Of a stretch of DNA of 64,000 nt, positions 27,143-35,622 are shown one piece after another (positions within the stretch are counted from its first letter, which is position 1; each line of letters begins with the position of its first letter). Both the position numbers and the translations under genes were made by a program. Under the pieces are notes generated by a model that saw nothing but the letters and a program-made list of their open reading frames with translations, made no database searches and was not told the DNA's origin. The stretch comes from Nocardia cyriacigeorgica (GTDB taxonomy: Bacteria > Actinomycetota > Actinomycetes > Mycobacteriales > Mycobacteriaceae): positions 62,001 to 126,000 of the forward strand of contig NZ_JARWNX010000039.1 of assembly GCF_029868385.1 (NCBI RefSeq), written 5' to 3'.

Positions 27143-30100
27143 GTGCAGAATGAGCCGGTGCAGATCGGGATCCTTGGGCCGCTGGAAGTTCGAACCGAGA
27201 GCGGTGGCTCGATAGAGATACCGGGAGCACGGTTGCGGGCGCTGTTGATCGCGCTGGCCCTCGAACCCGGCCGCGCGGTGTCGAAGTCGAAGCTGGTCGA
27301 CTGGATCTGGGGGGAGCAGCCGCCCGCCGACGCGGCGAACGCGTTGCAGGCGCTGGTCTCCCGGTTGCGCCGGGTCCTACCCGAGGGCTGCCTCGATGTG
27401 CAGGCCGGCGGGTACCGGCTCGCCGTGCAACCGAATGCCGTCGACGCGGTGCGGTTCGATCAGCTGCTGGAATCGGCGCGGGGCGGCGATGACGCGCATC
27501 AGGCCCGGCTGCTGCGCGAGGCCATCGACCTGTGGCGCGGTGCGCCGATGCGCGATCTCGGGGACAGCACCGACGTCGCCGCGGTGATCACCCGGTTCGA
27601 CGGGCTGCACCTGGCCGCGACAGAAGATCTGTACGAGGCGGAGATCCGGCTCGGCCGCGGGGCGGAACTCGTCGCCGAACTGACCGATCTGCTCGCCCAG
27701 CACCCGCTGCGGGAACGGCTCGCGGCCGCGCTCATGCGCGCGCTCGGTGCGGCGGGCCGTGGCCCCGAAGCCTTGACGGTCTACCAGCGCACGCGGGAGG
27801 CACTCGCCGACGAACTGGGCGTCGACCCGTCACCGGAGCTGTCGGCACTGCATGTCGCGCTGTTGCGTGGGGAGATCGGGGCGCGACCCGAGGAACGCAC
27901 CACCAACCTGCGCGCCGAGCTGACCAGCTTCGTCGGCAAGAGCACCGATATCGCCGTGGTACGTGAACTGCTCGCCGCGCATCGGCTCGTCACCGTGACC
28001 GGACCGGGCGGATCGGGCAAGACCAGGCTGGCCGTCGAGACCGCGCGGACGATGCTCGGCGATCTCCCCGACGGCGCCTGGCTGGTCGAACTGGCCGGTG
28101 CCGATGGCAGCGGCGATCTGGCACAGGCGGCGCTGTCCGCCTTCGGGCTCCGTGACGCGCTGCTCGGCGGCGCCCCGAACGCCGAACCGGCCGATCGGCT
28201 GATCGCGGCGATCCGCGACCGCCAGACGCTGCTGATCCTGGACAACTGCGAACATGTGATCGAGGCGGCGGCGGCCTTCGCGCATCGGGTGCTCGGCGAG
28301 TGCACACAGCTGCGGATCCTCGCGACGAGCCGGGAACCGCTCGGTATCACCGGTGAAGCGTTGTGGCCGGTTGCCCCGCTCGCCCTGCCCCACACCGCCG
28401 CCGACGCCGATGCGATCGACTCCTCCCCGGCCGTCGCCCTGCTGCGGGATCGGGCGAGTGCGGTCCGCAAGGATCTGGGCACCGACGCGGCCACACTGGC
28501 GACCATGGCCCGGATCTGCCGGGCCCTCGACGGAATTCCGTTGGAGATCGAACTCGCCGCGGCCCGATTGCGCACCATGTCCGTCGATCAGCTCGCCGAC
28601 CGGCTCGACGACCGGTTCCGGCTGCTCACCGGTGGCAGCCGCACCGCGATCCCGCAGCATCGGACCCTGCGCGCGGTGGTCGACTGGAGCTGGGAACTGC
28701 TCAGCGACGACGAACGGCTGGTGCTGCGCCGGCTCGCGGTATTCGCCGGCGGCGCGAGTCTGGAAGCGGCCGAACAGGTCTGCGCGGACTCCGGTGTGGT
28801 CGAGCAGTGGCAGGTACTCGAGCTGCTGACCGCGCTGACCGAGAAATCACTGCTCCAGGTCATCGAAGACGGCAACCCACGCTTCCGCATGCTGGAGACG
28901 ATCAAGCAATACGCCGCCGAACGGCTCGTCGAGTCCGGCGACGAGGATGCCGCGCGTCGCGCGCATCTGGCGTATTTCACCGGGCTCGCCGCCGCCGCCG
29001 AACCGCATCTGCGTCGCGCCGAGCAGTTGGAGTGGCTCGCCGTCCTCGACGCCGAACACCACAACATCACCGCGGCGATGCGCGGTGCGCTCGCCCGCGG
29101 CGAGGCCGACGGCGCGATGCGGCTCGCCGCGGCCGCTGGCTGGTACTGGTGGCTGGGCGGGCACAAGGGCCTGGGCACCGAGTTCGTCATCGCGGCGGCC
29201 GAGCTACCCGGCGAGGTCGACGACGAGACCAAGGCACTCGTGTACGGGCTGGTCGTACATTTCGTCATCTCGGGCCGCAATGACGAACAGCATGTCGCGG
29301 ATTGGATCCACAAGGCCTGTGCGGCCGGGCGTGAGGTGGACGGCAGCCATCCCGTCCTGCGGCTCGCCGGTGCGCTGGAACGCATGCTCGGTCGACCGGA
29401 CGAATATCTGCCCGCCTTCGAAGCGGTGCTGCCCGATTCCGATCCCTGGGTGCGGGCGCTGGCCCGGCTCCAGCTCGGCAAGATGCGCACCCTGCTCGGC
29501 CATGCCGGATCGGAGCCGGACGAATACCTCGCGCAGGCGCTCACCGAGTTCCGCGCCCTCGGCGAACGATGGGGTATGTCGTTCGCGCTGACCGAACTGG
29601 CGAACCGGATCGCGATGCGCGGCGAATTCGACCGCGCCATCGCACTGTTCGACGAGGCGATCGCGGTGGTCACCGAAATCGGCGCGATCGAGGATGTGGT
29701 CGCCATGCGCGCACGGCAGGCACAGCTGTACCGGTTGCTCGGCCGGGACGAGGACAGCGCCGCCGCGCTGGCCGAAGCGCAACGGCGCGCCGATCACACC
29801 GGCTGGCCCGCGGCACTGGCCGAGGTCGCCATGGTGCGCGCGGATCTGGCGCGGTGCGGTGGCGATACCGCGTTGGCCCTCCAACAGGTCGAACTCGCGC
29901 GGACGGTGCTCGGTAGCGATGCCGAGCAGCCCAGTCTCAGCGCGATGACGCATGTACTGCTCGGCGGCCTGACCGAGGATCTCGCCGTGGCGGCGACACA
30001 CTACGACACGGCCTTCCAGGCGGCGTCGACCGCGGGATACGCGCCCCTGGTCGCCGACGTCCTGGTCGGCATCGCCGATCTGGCGGTGCGCGCCGAACAG

Positions 30101-30292
30101 TACGAGCAGGCCGCACGGCTGCTCGGTGCGAGTACCGCGGTGCGCGGTCTGCCCGATCGTTCCCATCCGGATGCGGCGGGCATCGAGCAGAAAGCACGAC
30201 ATCGCCTCGGTGACCAGGGGTTCACCGAGGCGATGCGGGAGGGTGCGGAGGCGGACCGGGCCGAGCTGGTCGCGGTCACGCTCGCTTCGTGA
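27143..30292 (+). CDS. SARP/AfsR-type transcriptional regulator with STAND ATPase
   Basis: A 1049-residue regulator with winged-helix domain (~1-95, with LVDWIWGEQPP), bacterial transcriptional activation domain (~100-245), STAND ATPase (Walker A GPGGSGKT near 286; Walker B LLILDNCEHV near 363) and helical TPR-like C-terminus. It lacks the long linker seen in the SARP at 3640. GTG 27143 or GTG 27158 may be the start; no strong ribosome site separates them. It is divergent from the DUF4097 gene and its 3' end overlaps the exporter permease gene by 17 bp on the opposite strand. Heptamer arrays at 27062, 32041 and 32109 are its likely targets. Confidence 0.9.
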   Translation: MQNEPVQIGILGPLEVRTESGGSIEIPGARLRALLIALALEPGRAVSKSKLVDWIWGEQPPADAANALQALVSRLRRVLPEGCLDVQAGGYRLAVQPNAVDAVRFDQLLESARGGDDAHQARLLREAIDLWRGAPMRDLGDSTDVAAVITRFDGLHLAATEDLYEAEIRLGRGAELVAELTDLLAQHPLRERLAAALMRALGAAGRGPEALTVYQRTREALADELGVDPSPELSALHVALLRGEIGARPEERTTNLRAELTSFVGKSTDIAVVRELLAAHRLVTVTGPGGSGKTRLAVETARTMLGDLPDGAWLVELAGADGSGDLAQAALSAFGLRDALLGGAPNAEPADRLIAAIRDRQTLLILDNCEHVIEAAAAFAHRVLGECTQLRILATSREPLGITGEALWPVAPLALPHTAADADAIDSSPAVALLRDRASAVRKDLGTDAATLATMARICRALDGIPLEIELAAARLRTMSVDQLADRLDDRFRLLTGGSRTAIPQHRTLRAVVDWSWELLSDDERLVLRRLAVFAGGASLEAAEQVCADSGVVEQWQVLELLTALTEKSLLQVIEDGNPRFRMLETIKQYAAERLVESGDEDAARRAHLAYFTGLAAAAEPHLRRAEQLEWLAVLDAEHHNITAAMRGALARGEADGAMRLAAAAGWYWWLGGHKGLGTEFVIAAAELPGEVDDETKALVYGLVVHFVISGRNDEQHVADWIHKACAAGREVDGSHPVLRLAGALERMLGRPDEYLPAFEAVLPDSDPWVRALARLQLGKMRTLLGHAGSEPDEYLAQALTEFRALGERWGMSFALTELANRIAMRGEFDRAIALFDEAIAVVTEIGAIEDVVAMRARQAQLYRLLGRDEDSAAALAEAQRRADHTGWPAALAEVAMVRADLARCGGDTALALQQVELARTVLGSDAEQPSLSAMTHVLLGGLTEDLAVAATHYDTAFQAASTAGYAPLVADVLVGIADLAVRAEQYEQAARLLGASTAVRGLPDRSHPDAAGIEQKARHRLGDQGFTEAMREGAEADRAELVAVTLAS

Positions 30293-31073
30293 AGGTGGCA
30301 CGCGACCACAGGTAGCCGACTACGGCGAACCCGACGCACCAGGCCAGCGCCGCCGCGGTGTACCCGGCCGAGGGCTGCCCGTTCAGGAAACCGCGCACGG
30401 ATTCGATGATCGGGGTGAAGGGCTGGTACTCCGCGAACTGGCGGACACCGGGGCCCATCTTGTCGGCGGGCACGATCGCGCTGCTCACGAAGGGCAGCAT
30501 CATCAGCGGCACCAACGACATGCCAGCGGCTTCCGCGGTCTTGGCGGCCATACCGAGGGCGACGGTGAGCCAGGAGGCGGCGAACGAGGCGGCCAACAGG
30601 ACACCGAGCGCGCCGAGCCACTGCACCGCGGTCGCGGGGGAGCGGAAACCGAGTGCGACTCCGACGCCGACAACGGAGACGATGGCGACCACATTGGTCA
30701 CGATGCAGGCCGCCACATGGCCGGTGAGCACCGCGCCACGCGACACATCCATGACCTTGAACCGGTTGATCACACCGGTGGTCATATCGGAGCTGACCGC
30801 GACCGCGGTACCCGAGAGCCCGTAGCTGATGGCGAGCATCAGCATGCCCGGCAGGGCGTAGTCGATGTAGTTCTCGCCGACGTCGAATGCGTCACCGAAG
30901 ACGTAGACGAAGATCAGCATCGCCATCACGGGCATCAGCGCCGCATTGAACAGTGCGATGGGCGAGCGGGTGATGTGGGTGAAGTTGCGGCGCAACATCA
31001 CCGACGAGTCGTACATTGCGGCCGACAGCCGATTGGATGCGGACTGGGTGATCGGTGCGGTGGTGGTGCTCAT
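30276..31073 (-). CDS. ABC-2 type exporter permease (DrrB-like)
   Basis: A 265-residue permease with six hydrophobic segments (NAALMPVMAMLIFVYVFG; AALAWCVGFAVVGYLW). It forms an exporter with the ATPase encoded upstream: the ATPase stop and this ATG overlap by 4 bp. ATG 31073 is chosen for that overlap. The last 17 bp overlap the end of the SARP gene on the other strand, so transcription of one necessarily reads antisense into the other. Substrate unknown; drug, antibiotic or lipid export is typical of the family. Confidence 0.88.
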   Translation of the reverse strand: MSTTTAPITQSASNRLSAAMYDSSVMLRRNFTHITRSPIALFNAALMPVMAMLIFVYVFGDAFDVGENYIDYALPGMLMLAISYGLSGTAVAVSSDMTTGVINRFKVMDVSRGAVLTGHVAACIVTNVVAIVSVVGVGVALGFRSPATAVQWLGALGVLLAASFAASWLTVALGMAAKTAEAAGMSLVPLMMLPFVSSAIVPADKMGPGVRQFAEYQPFTPIIESVRGFLNGQPSAGYTAAALAWCVGFAVVGYLWSRATFTKRA

Positions 31074-32017
31074 CGTGCTTCGGCCTCCGTGGTGGCGTGC
31101 CCGGTCAGGGCAAGGAAAACGTCGTCGAGATCGGGGGTGTGGATGGAGACCTGTTCGGCCTCGATCGCATGGTCGGCGAGCCGGTCGAGCAGGGCCCGCA
31201 GGGTGGTCGAGCTGCCGTCGCCGGGGACATTCAGGGCGAGCGGGTCGTCGTCGGTGGCGACGGCGTCGGGCAGGATCTGCGCCGCCGTCGCCAATTCGGT
31301 GGCGGCGGTGAAGCGCAGCCGGATGTGGCTGCCCGGCACGCGGCGCTTGAGTTCGTCGGCGGTGCCTTCGGCGACGATGTGGCCGTGGTCGAGGACCGCG
31401 ATCCGATCGGCCAGCTGGTCGGCTTCCTCGAGGTACTGGGTGGTGAGGAAGATCGTCACGCCGTCGGCGGTCAGCTCCCGCACGATTTCCCACATGGTGC
31501 GCCGGCTGCGCGGATCGAGGCCGGTGGTCGGCTCGTCGAGGAAGACGATCTGCGGCTTGGTCACGAGGGTCATCGCCAGATCCAGCTTCCGGCGCATACC
31601 ACCGGAGTAGCTGGCCGCCGGTGTGCGCGCCGATTCGATCAGGTCGAATCGCTCGAGCAGTTCGGCGATCACCCGCTTGCCGTCATTGCCGCGCAGCCGG
31701 TGCAGATCCGCCATCAGGCGCAGGTTCTCCTCGCCGGTCAGCAGACCGTCCACCGCCGCGAACTGGCCGGTGACCCCGATGGCCTTGCGCACCGCCTTGG
31801 TCTCGGTGGCGAGATCGTGACCGGCCACCCGTGCCGTGCCACCATCGGCCTTCAGCAGGGTGGTCAGGACGTTGACCGTCGTCGTCTTACCCGCGCCGTT
31901 CGGACCGAGCAGGGCGAAGATCGAGCCCGCACCGACAGTGAGGTCGACGCCGTCGAGGACTGTCTTGTCTCCGTAATTCTTCCGCAGCCCGGAGGCGGCG
32001 ATTGCTGTGCTGTTCAT
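31070..32017 (-). CDS. ABC exporter ATP-binding protein (DrrA-like)
   Basis: A 315-residue DrrA-type ATPase with Walker A GPNGAGKT (residues 38-45), signature YSGGMRRKLDLA, Walker B/D-loop IVFLDEPTTGLDP and the usual C-terminal extension. I chose ATG 32017; it starts MNSTAIAA, almost the same as the divergent gene at 32161 (MNSTAFAA). The ATG lies 23 nt from the heptamer array at 32041-32081 with no ribosome site in between, suggesting a leaderless mRNA. Confidence 0.9.
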   Translation of the reverse strand: MNSTAIAASGLRKNYGDKTVLDGVDLTVGAGSIFALLGPNGAGKTTTVNVLTTLLKADGGTARVAGHDLATETKAVRKAIGVTGQFAAVDGLLTGEENLRLMADLHRLRGNDGKRVIAELLERFDLIESARTPAASYSGGMRRKLDLAMTLVTKPQIVFLDEPTTGLDPRSRRTMWEIVRELTADGVTIFLTTQYLEEADQLADRIAVLDHGHIVAEGTADELKRRVPGSHIRLRFTAATELATAAQILPDAVATDDDPLALNVPGDGSSTTLRALLDRLADHAIEAEQVSIHTPDLDDVFLALTGHATTEAEAR

Positions 32018-32040
32018 GGCAACTACCGTCGCCGGTGCGA

Positions 32041-32081
32041 CTGATACCGGGCTGACACCGCCCTGACACCCGCGCTGACAG
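32041..32081 (-). promoter_or_regulatory. Four-heptamer SARP-type operator array (exporter promoter)
   Basis: CTGATAC (32041), CTGACAC (32052), CTGACAC (32063) and CTGACAG (32075) have periods 11, 11 and 12 bp. On the minus strand they read CTGTCAG, GTGTCAG, GTGTCAG and GTATCAG towards the exporter ATG, 23 nt away. Between array and ATG lies GGCGACGGTAGT, shared with the DUF4097 promoter. This matches the known SARP operator geometry. Confidence 0.8.
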
Positions 32082-32108
32082 CGCCGGGGCATTTGCCGTG
32101 CCAGCGAT

Positions 32109-32137
32109 GTGTCAGTCCGGCGTCAGGTCGCCGTCAG
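32109..32137 (+). promoter_or_regulatory. Three-heptamer SARP-type operator array (GtrA promoter)
   Basis: GTGTCAG (32109), GCGTCAG (32120) and CCGTCAG (32131) have an exact 11-bp period. The last copy ends 23 nt before the GTG start at 32161, with GGCGACCGTTCT in between. It is the mirror image of the exporter array at 32041-32081. Confidence 0.75.
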
Positions 32138-32160
32138 CGGCGGCGGCGACCGTTCTTCTC

Positions 32161-32643
32161 GTGAACAGCACCGCATTCGCCGCCCCGTCCGCCGGTCCCG
32201 TCCGGGTATCGATGCCGCGCACGGAAGCGTTCCGGCGCGCCGGTGTGCGGCAATTTCTGCTCGGCGATCACGCTTTTGCGCAGTTGCTGCGCTTCGCCCT
32301 GGTCGGCGGCGCCAGCAATATCGCCTACCTGCTGCTGTTTCTCGCCTGCGCCGGATGCGGCCCGCTGGTCGCCAATGTCGTCGGCTCGATCGTGAGCACG
32401 ATGATCGCGAACGAACTGCACCGCAGGCTCACCTTCCGCGCGACCGGCCGGGTCGGCTGGTTCACCGCGCAGTGGGAAGGCGGCGGACTGGCGTTGATCG
32501 GGCTCGCGGTCAGCACCGCAACCCTGGCCGGTCTGGAGTTCATGGCGCCCGGACTCGGCGAGATCACCAGGGCGGGTGCGGTGCTCGCGGTCATGGCGGC
32601 GGTCGGCGGCCTGCGTTTCCTGGCCCTGCGCGGCCTGTTCTGA
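32161..32643 (+). CDS. GtrA-like membrane protein
   Basis: A 160-residue protein with four predicted membrane helices after a ~40-residue soluble N-terminus; the first helix begins LLRFALVGGASNIAYLLLFL, the usual GtrA start. GtrA-family proteins are thought to help polyprenyl-linked sugars or polysaccharide precursors across the membrane. GTG 32161 is chosen because it sits 23 nt from the heptamer array. Its first eight codons differ at only three bases from those of the divergent exporter ATPase. This suggests that the promoter and start were copied from the exporter gene. Confidence 0.82.
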   Translation: MNSTAFAAPSAGPVRVSMPRTEAFRRAGVRQFLLGDHAFAQLLRFALVGGASNIAYLLLFLACAGCGPLVANVVGSIVSTMIANELHRRLTFRATGRVGWFTAQWEGGGLALIGLAVSTATLAGLEFMAPGLGEITRAGAVLAVMAAVGGLRFLALRGLF

Positions 32644-32681
32644 AGCACCGATGAGCACCCGCCCGACGTGGACGTACCGGA

Positions 32682-33824
32682 TCACGCGGTGCGCGCGAGC
32701 CGGGGTTCTCGGCCGGTCACCTCGGCGTAATGCACCATCAGCTCATCGCAGATGGCGGGCCAGGTGCGATGGAGAACCGATGCGCGGGCCGCAGTGGCGA
32801 ACCTGGAGCGCAGCGCCGGATCACGAAGGGCGGCAACCGCGCTCGGTAGCAGTTCGGTGAACCGGTCCACCGGCAGCAGATAGCCGTTGCGGCAGTGCGT
32901 GATCAGATCGCGCGGGCCGCCGGCGTCGGGGCCGATCACCGGAACACCCGAGGCCAGCGCCTCCTGCACGCCCTGACAGAAGGTTTCGTGTTCGCCCGCG
33001 TGCACCATCACGTCCAGGCTCGCATAGGCCTGTGCGAGTTCGTCGCCGCCGAGTTCACCGGTGAAGACGGCCCGCGGCAGCAACCGCGCGAGCCTGGCGC
33101 GCTCCGGCCCGTCGCCGACGATCACCAGCTGGATACCCGGATCGTCGGCGAGCACCGCCAGCCGTTCGACATGCTTTTCCGGCGCGAGCCGCCCGACGAA
33201 ACCGACGATCGTCTTCGATGAACCACCCAGCCACGCGTCCCGCAACGACGTCCGGCGCGCCGACGGGGTGAATCGCGCGATATCGACCCCGCGCCCCCAC
33301 CGATGCACCCGCGGAATCCCGTGCCTGGCCAGATCCGCGGCCGCCGCGGACGAGGGGGCGAGCGTGCGCGCCGCACCCTCGTGGATCCGCCGGGTCCAAC
33401 CCCACGCCGCCCGGCTCGCCAGCCCGAGCCCATAGCTCTTCGCGAAACCGGCCACATCGGTCTGGTACACCGCCACCGCGGGCAGATCCAGTCGCAGCGC
33501 CGCCGCGAGCCCACCGGCGCCGAGCAGGAACGGTGAGGCCAGATGCACCACATCGGCGTCGAAATCCGCGATCGCCCGCACGATCCCCGGCTGCGGTAGC
33601 CCCACCGGCAGCGAACTGATGCGCGGCACCATCACCGCAGGCACCCGATGCACCGGGAACCGCCCGTGGAAACGCGGCGCCGGAGCCTGCCCGCGCAGTG
33701 TGTCCGGCGCGACGACCAGCGCTTCATGGCCGTGCCGGTCCAGATGGTCGAGCACCCTGAGCACGGAATTGACCACGCCGTTCATATTCGGCAGGAACGA
33801 CTCCGCCACAATGGCTACGCGCAC
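32682..33824 (-). CDS. mgtA: GT4 glycosyltransferase, MgtA-like alpha-mannosyltransferase
   Basis: A 380-residue GT-B fold glycosyltransferase of family GT4. The N-terminal [19 protein letters not shown] is typical of MgtA/PimB-like enzymes, and the donor-binding E-x7-E motif is in [14 protein letters not shown] with [10 protein letters not shown] after it. The M. tuberculosis homologue (Rv0557) transfers mannose from GDP-mannose to a glycolipid acceptor. The adjacent upstream membrane protein corresponds to Rv0556, and menD/menG nearby repeat the M. tuberculosis order. Start GTG 33824. The acceptor here is inferred, not shown. Confidence 0.85.
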   Translation of the reverse strand: MRVAIVAESFLPNMNGVVNSVLRVLDHLDRHGHEALVVAPDTLRGQAPAPRFHGRFPVHRVPAVMVPRISSLPVGLPQPGIVRAIADFDADVVHLASPFLLGAGGLAAALRLDLPAVAVYQTDVAGFAKSYGLGLASRAAWGWTRRIHEGAARTLAPSSAAAADLARHGIPRVHRWGRGVDIARFTPSARRTSLRDAWLGGSSKTIVGFVGRLAPEKHVERLAVLADDPGIQLVIVGDGPERARLARLLPRAVFTGELGGDELAQAYASLDVMVHAGEHETFCQGVQEALASGVPVIGPDAGGPRDLITHCRNGYLLPVDRFTELLPSAVAALRDPALRSRFATAARASVLHRTWPAICDELMVHYAEVTGREPRLARTA

Positions 33825-33927
33825 GGGGCCAGTCTGGCCACCGGCCCTCTCGGCTCGGCCACACCCATATGACGCGCGTGCGAAGTTCCGGCGAATACCT
33901 CACCGGAGCGCACGGCGTAGGCCGAGG

Positions 33928-34398
33928 TCAGACCTTCGCGGTCGATACGGTGACCGGTCTGCGCCCGATCCGTCGCAGAATCCACAGCGTGGGCAGCGCG
34001 AGCGCCCAGGTCACCGCGATCACCGACAGGGCCGGCGGAACGGCCACCCGGACGTCACGTCCGGCGACCCGCACCAGGTCGGGGTCGGCGCGGTTGTATT
34101 CGACATTGATGTGCTCGCCCGCCGTGAGATTGGTGGGGTAGAGGATGCCGACCTTCGGATTGTGGGTCACCCCGTCGGGCGTCACGTACATGACCGCCGA
34201 ACGCAGCCGCCCCGCCGACAGCACCTCACCGGTGGTCCGGCCCATATCCGAGGTGATCAGGTAGTCGTTGCGCCAGGCCGCCAGCACCAGCAGCCCCACC
34301 AGCACGCTGATCACCGCCGCCGCGGTCAGCACGCCGATCCTGGCGCGCCGCAGGCGCTGCGGACGCCGCTGTGGCTGACTGGTTTCCGACACCGCCAC
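33928..34398 (-). CDS. DUF3592-like membrane protein (Rv0556 equivalent)
   Basis: A 156-residue protein with one membrane helix near residues 21-42 (IGVLTAAAVISVLVGLLVLA), a ~70-residue external beta domain (RTTGEVLSAGRLRSAVMYV...VEYN) and a second helix near 122-140. The layout fits DUF3592-type proteins. It lies 103 bp upstream of mgtA on the same strand, as Rv0556 does beside mgtA in M. tuberculosis, so the two may work together. GTG starts at 34398 and 34392 are both possible. Confidence 0.72.
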   Translation of the reverse strand: MAVSETSQPQRRPQRLRRARIGVLTAAAVISVLVGLLVLAAWRNDYLITSDMGRTTGEVLSAGRLRSAVMYVTPDGVTHNPKVGILYPTNLTAGEHINVEYNRADPDLVRVAGRDVRVAVPPALSVIAVTWALALPTLWILRRIGRRPVTVSTAKV

Positions 34399-34472
34399 AG
34401 GCTACTGGGCAGCCGCGCCGCGCGTACCCCCGCCCGCGCCGCCGATGCCGAGCCGCACCCCGCCGCGTTGAC

Positions 34473-34478
34473 TAGGGT
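34473..34478 (+). promoter_or_regulatory. -10 element of a leaderless promoter
   Basis: TAGGGT at 34473-34478 lies 7 nt before the ATG at 34486, which has no ribosome site. This spacing places the transcription start at or beside the A of the ATG. Confidence 0.5.
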
Positions 34479-34485
34479 GACGCGC

Positions 34486-34992
34486 ATGTCCCGAAAATTC
34501 AGCTTCACGGTGCCCTACACCGTTCCGGTGGAAGACCTGCACCGGGCACTCACCGGCGACGAGCTGTGGCAGGCGCGCTTCTCCGGCGCCGAGACGGCCA
34601 CCCTCGATCTGGCCCACCCCGGCGGCGAGGGCACCATCCGGCTCGCGATGAGCGAGAAGATCCGCCCCGACAAGATTCCGGGCATCGTGCGCAAGGTCCT
34701 CAAGAGCGATCTGGTCGTCTCCCGCACCGACACCTGGCAGCCCCTGACCGGTGAGATCGCCAAGGGCAGCTTCGAAGGCACCTCCAACGGCGTCAACTCG
34801 GAGATGTCGGGCACCTACGAGCTGCGCCCGACCGCCGAAGGCAGCGAGATCGAGGTCGTGGGCACCGTCAAGGTGAAGGTCCCGCTGGTCGGCGGCGCCA
34901 TCGAGCCGCTGGCCGAACAGCTGCACCACCGCGTCCTCGACAGCGAACGCAAGTTCATCGAGAAGTGGTTCGCCGGGCAGGCCTCGGCCTGA
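34486..34992 (+). CDS. DUF2505-family protein
   Basis: A 168-residue soluble protein beginning SRKFSFTVPYTVPVEDLHRA, with a lipid-binding START-like alternation of strands and ending in a long helix (AEQLHHRVLDSERKFIEKWF). The pattern matches DUF2505, a conserved actinobacterial family with a predicted SRPBCC-like fold and no known role. A leaderless promoter lies immediately upstream. It is divergent from the mgtA partner gene. Confidence 0.85.
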   Translation: MSRKFSFTVPYTVPVEDLHRALTGDELWQARFSGAETATLDLAHPGGEGTIRLAMSEKIRPDKIPGIVRKVLKSDLVVSRTDTWQPLTGEIAKGSFEGTSNGVNSEMSGTYELRPTAEGSEIEVVGTVKVKVPLVGGAIEPLAEQLHHRVLDSERKFIEKWFAGQASA

Positions 34993-35041
34993 TCGCAGCG
35001 GTGGATGCACACCACGGCCGGCGTGCATCCACCTCCGGCCG

Positions 35042-35482
35042 CTATTGGGCGAAATCGCTCGGGTCGTAGGCCTTCTTCTGCACCAGCACCAGCCAGTTGC
35101 CGGAGTTGTCCCGCATCACCGCCTCGACGCCGTACGGCCGATCCGAGGGCGGCTGCACGAACTCCACCCCCTTGGCCGACAGTTCCTCATACGCCTTCTG
35201 ACAGTCGTCGGTGGCCAGCCCGAGCGCGCCGTGCGTACCGTTGGCCAGCGCCCGCCGGGTCGCTTCGGCCAGATTGTCGTCCAGCGGCGGACCAGGCACC
35301 ATCAGCGTCACCTCCAGTTCGCGGTGATCGGGGTGGGCGATGGTGAGCCAGCGGAACCCGCCGTCGCCCATCGTCACATCGGCGGTCTCCACGAATCCGA
35401 GCTTGTCGAGGTACCACTGCTTGGCCTCGTCCATATCGGTCACATACACGGTGACCAGCGAAACGTGCGTAATCGAAGTCAT
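35042..35482 (-). CDS. VOC-family (glyoxalase-fold) protein
   Basis: A 146-residue VOC protein with THVSLVTVYVTDMDEAKQWY at the N-terminus and the second module from residue ~78 (THGALGLATDDCQKAYEEL ... VEAVMRDNSGNWLVLVQ). Such small proteins paired with AraC regulators are common in actinobacteria; the substrate is unknown. Between it and the AraC gene upstream lies an array of 19-bp direct repeats ending 43 bp before its ATG, likely its control region. Confidence 0.88.
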   Translation of the reverse strand: MTSITHVSLVTVYVTDMDEAKQWYLDKLGFVETADVTMGDGGFRWLTIAHPDHRELEVTLMVPGPPLDDNLAEATRRALANGTHGALGLATDDCQKAYEELSAKGVEFVQPPSDRPYGVEAVMRDNSGNWLVLVQKKAYDPSDFAQ

Positions 35483-35525
35483 GAACCAAGGCTAGGTCGG
35501 CCGATCCCGTGTCGGCTTCTCCGAA

Positions 35526-35620
35526 ATTGCGCACTGCCGGACCCATTGCGCACTGCCGGACCCATTGCGCGCTGCCGGATCAATTGCGCTGTGCCGGATC
35601 GAATTGCTGTGTCGGACCGC
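35526..35620. repeat. Five 19-bp direct repeats upstream of the VOC gene
   Basis: Units of ATTGCGCACTGCCGGACCC repeat head-to-tail at 35526, 35545, 35564, 35583 and 35602. The first two are identical; the later ones drift. The array fills the 140-bp gap between the AraC gene stop and the VOC start. AraC proteins bind direct repeats, so this is a likely multi-site operator. Confidence 0.85.
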
Positions 35621-35622
35621 GG

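Noticed and set aside
26058..35620. CRISPR array at the tandem repeats (26058-26220, 35526-35620)
   Set aside because: The repeats are directly adjacent without unique spacers and there are no cas genes.
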